NCBI GenBank assembly: GCA_018814745.1
Contig: JAHIZC010000207.1
Span: 1 to 6,925, forward strand
Origin: Candidatus Omnitrophota bacterium
GTDB taxonomy: Bacteria; Omnitrophota; Gorgyraeia; Gygaellales; Profunditerraquicolaceae
Direction of reading: 5' to 3'
DNA: 6,925 bases
In this document: positions 5,927-6,925 of the stretch, piece after piece
Position numbering within the stretch: position 1 is the stretch's first letter
How the letters are laid out: every line of letters begins with the position of its first letter
Translations under genes and position numbers: made by a program
Notes under the pieces: generated by a model
Database searches by the model: none
What the model was told of the DNA's origin: nothing
Seen by the model: the letters and a program-made list of their open reading frames with translations, nothing else

Positions 5927-6707
5927 TTTTTATTTTTTGGATAAATTTACTGACTTTATTAATCAGGCTGGGCTTACCGATAGAGCTTCTTATCTGCTTA
6001 ATGATCGCACTTCCCACAATCACTCCATCAGCTACTTTATAGATCTGCTCTACCTGATGACGTGAGGATACTCCGAAGCCTACACAAATAGGTTTTGCGG
6101 TATGCTTTTTTATTTTCTTCAAATTAGTATTTAGTTCCGCAGGCAAATTCTGGCGTGGCCCGGTAACTCCGGTCAGAGAAACATAATAGATAAATCCTCT
6201 TGAAAGATTCGCTATGTACTTTATGCGCCTTAAAGAAGTAGTGGGGGAAATAAAACAGATGACGTCTAATCCGTTCTTATGCGCTAACTTTATAAAATCC
6301 TTACCCTCTTCAGGAGGCAGGTCAGGAATAATCACGCCGTCAACTCCCGACTCTACCGCCTGCTTCACGAAAGCTTGTTCGCCAAAAGAAAATATCGGAT
6401 TATAGTAAGTCATCAGGCAAATGGGTAAATTTATCCGCTTACGCACTGTTTTCACTAAATTCAGAATAGCTCCCAGATTTACTTTCTTCTTTAAAGCTGC
6501 CTGCGAAGCTTCCTGAATCAGAGGGCCGTCTGCTAAAGGATCAGAAAAAGGAACCCCTAACTCTACCAAGTCCAGGCCGATTCTATCGAACTCAAAGAGC
6601 AACTTCCTGGTAGTACTTAAATCAGGATAGCCTGCAGTAATAAAAGCGATAAATGCTTTTTTCTTCTCTTCTTTTAATTTCTTAAATTTGGCTTCTATCC
6701 TGTTCAT
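5919..6707 (-). CDS. trpA: Tryptophan synthase alpha subunit
   Basis: TrpA cleaves indole-3-glycerol phosphate to indole and glyceraldehyde-3-phosphate; the indole is channelled to TrpB in the alpha2-beta2 complex. The 262-residue TIM-barrel protein has AFITAGYPD (21-29), VELGVPFSDPLADGPLIQ (48-65), LMTYYNPIFSFG (98-109), GVIIPDLPPEE (124-134), SLTGVTG (177-183), VGFGVSS (209-215) and VGSAI (231-235). The catalytic residues fall at E49 and D60, the same numbers as in E. coli, which supports the chosen start. It follows trpB after 97 nt, a wider gap than the tight or overlapping junction common in trp operons, and overlaps the M16 gene by 8 nt. Its Shine-Dalgarno (AAGGTG, 6712-6717) is one arm of a perfect inverted repeat, listed separately. 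Confidence 0.97.
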   Translation of the reverse strand: MNRIEAKFKKLKEEKKKAFIAFITAGYPDLSTTRKLLFEFDRIGLDLVELGVPFSDPLADGPLIQEASQAALKKKVNLGAILNLVKTVRKRINLPICLMTYYNPIFSFGEQAFVKQAVESGVDGVIIPDLPPEEGKDFIKLAHKNGLDVICFISPTTSLRRIKYIANLSRGFIYYVSLTGVTGPRQNLPAELNTNLKKIKKHTAKPICVGFGVSSRHQVEQIYKVADGVIVGSAIIKQIRSSIGKPSLINKVSKFIQKIKSV

Positions 6708-6802
6708 CCCGCACCTTCTGATTAATTCAGATTGTTACGCATATTCGCTTTAATCCCACCGCCTCTATTATGTTTAATGATTGAATAGCAAGAAGGTGCG
6801 GG
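6708..6802 (-). promoter_or_regulatory. 12-bp inverted repeat that can mask the trpA ribosome-binding site
   Basis: CCCGCACCTTCT (6708-6719) and AGAAGGTGCGGG (6791-6802) are exact reverse complements, 71 nt apart. In the trpB-trpA mRNA the upstream arm begins 2 nt after the trpB stop, and the downstream arm is the trpA Shine-Dalgarno up to the base before the ATG. Pairing would hide the site; a ribosome finishing trpB would cover the upstream arm and expose it. The intervening loop has only weak structure of its own, such as CTATT paired with AATAG. The repeat is directly visible; the regulatory role is inference. Confidence 0.65.
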
Positions 6803-6804
6803 GT

Positions 6805-6925
6805 TCATATCTTCAGATTTTCCGTCACTATACCCAAGTCCTTATCCCCTCTGCCGGAAAGGCAAACTATAATAATCGAATTCTTCTTTATAATTCTGGC
6901 CATTTTCTTAAGATAAATGATCGCA
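6805..6925 (-). CDS. trpB: Tryptophan synthase beta subunit, C-terminal fragment (cut by window edge)
   Basis: The last 39 codons of trpB are present, ending in a TGA at 6805-6807; the start lies beyond the right edge. The fragment contains IIIVCLSGRGDKD, the conserved glycine-rich C-terminal motif of TrpB whose serine contacts the pyridoxal phosphate ring nitrogen in the known enzyme. TrpB condenses indole from TrpA with serine to make tryptophan. The trpB-trpA order and orientation match the usual arrangement, which confirms the call despite the short piece. Confidence 0.93.
   Translation of the reverse strand, partial: AIIYLKKMARIIKKNSIIIVCLSGRGDKDLGIVTENLKI

Noticed and set aside
6214..6405. 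Plus-strand ORF inside trpA
   Set aside because: It is the complement of conserved TrpA coding sequence and shows no signals of its own.
6722..6742. Six-codon ORF (MRNNLN) in the trpB-trpA gap as a trp attenuator leader
   Set aside because: It contains no tryptophan codons, its spacing to the GGTGGG-like upstream sequence is poor, and no terminator-antiterminator pair with a T-run is present.
6755..6791. Promoter for trpA in the trpB-trpA gap (CATAAT as -10)
   Set aside because: The hexamer 16 nt upstream, TTCTTG, matches the -35 consensus poorly, and trpA fits better as part of the trpB transcript.

Overview
The window is a compact stretch of bacterial housekeeping genes, about 40% G+C by eye with lysine-rich proteins. 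It carries bacterial L28 and RsfS, so the organism is a bacterium. The gene order, AT-leaning codon use and DUF5679-type mini-protein would fit an uncultured lineage such as Omnitrophota. That placement is a weak impression from memory, not something the sequence proves. I see no insertion sequence, prophage, CRISPR array, tRNA or rRNA.

Layout from left to right: positions 1-211 hold no convincing gene but contain nested inverted repeats. A strong sigma70-type promoter (212-239) then drives rpmB (L28), the only plus-strand gene. A perfect 10-bp hairpin (499-529) separates rpmB from the convergent recJ. Everything else runs on the minus strand. In transcription order it is: trpB (3' end only, cut by the right edge), trpA, an M16 zinc peptidase, a DUF5679-type zinc-ribbon mini-protein, rsfS, argS and recJ. 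A near-consensus promoter (TTGACA, 17 nt, TATGAT) at 4592-4620 starts a new transcription unit at the mini-protein, so the minus strand is probably two units: trpB-trpA-M16, and zinc ribbon-rsfS-argS-recJ.

Functionally the left two thirds concern protein synthesis and DNA maintenance: L28 (50S subunit), RsfS (50S silencing), arginyl-tRNA synthetase and the RecJ exonuclease. The right third is the end of tryptophan biosynthesis, with trpA overlapping an M16 peptidase gene.

The genes are ordinary; the interest lies in how several of them start. (1) The trpA ribosome-binding site is one arm of a perfect 12-bp inverted repeat whose other arm begins 2 nt after the trpB stop codon. (2) recJ has no Shine-Dalgarno site next to its ATG. 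Instead a good one lies on the far side of a perfect 15-bp hairpin, and a 14-codon micro-ORF runs through that hairpin and ends in TAATG on the recJ start. (3) rsfS has a strong Shine-Dalgarno site followed by ATA where the start codon should be, with no ATG, GTG or TTG available without losing the conserved N-terminus. I do not see an obvious new defence or mobile system here.
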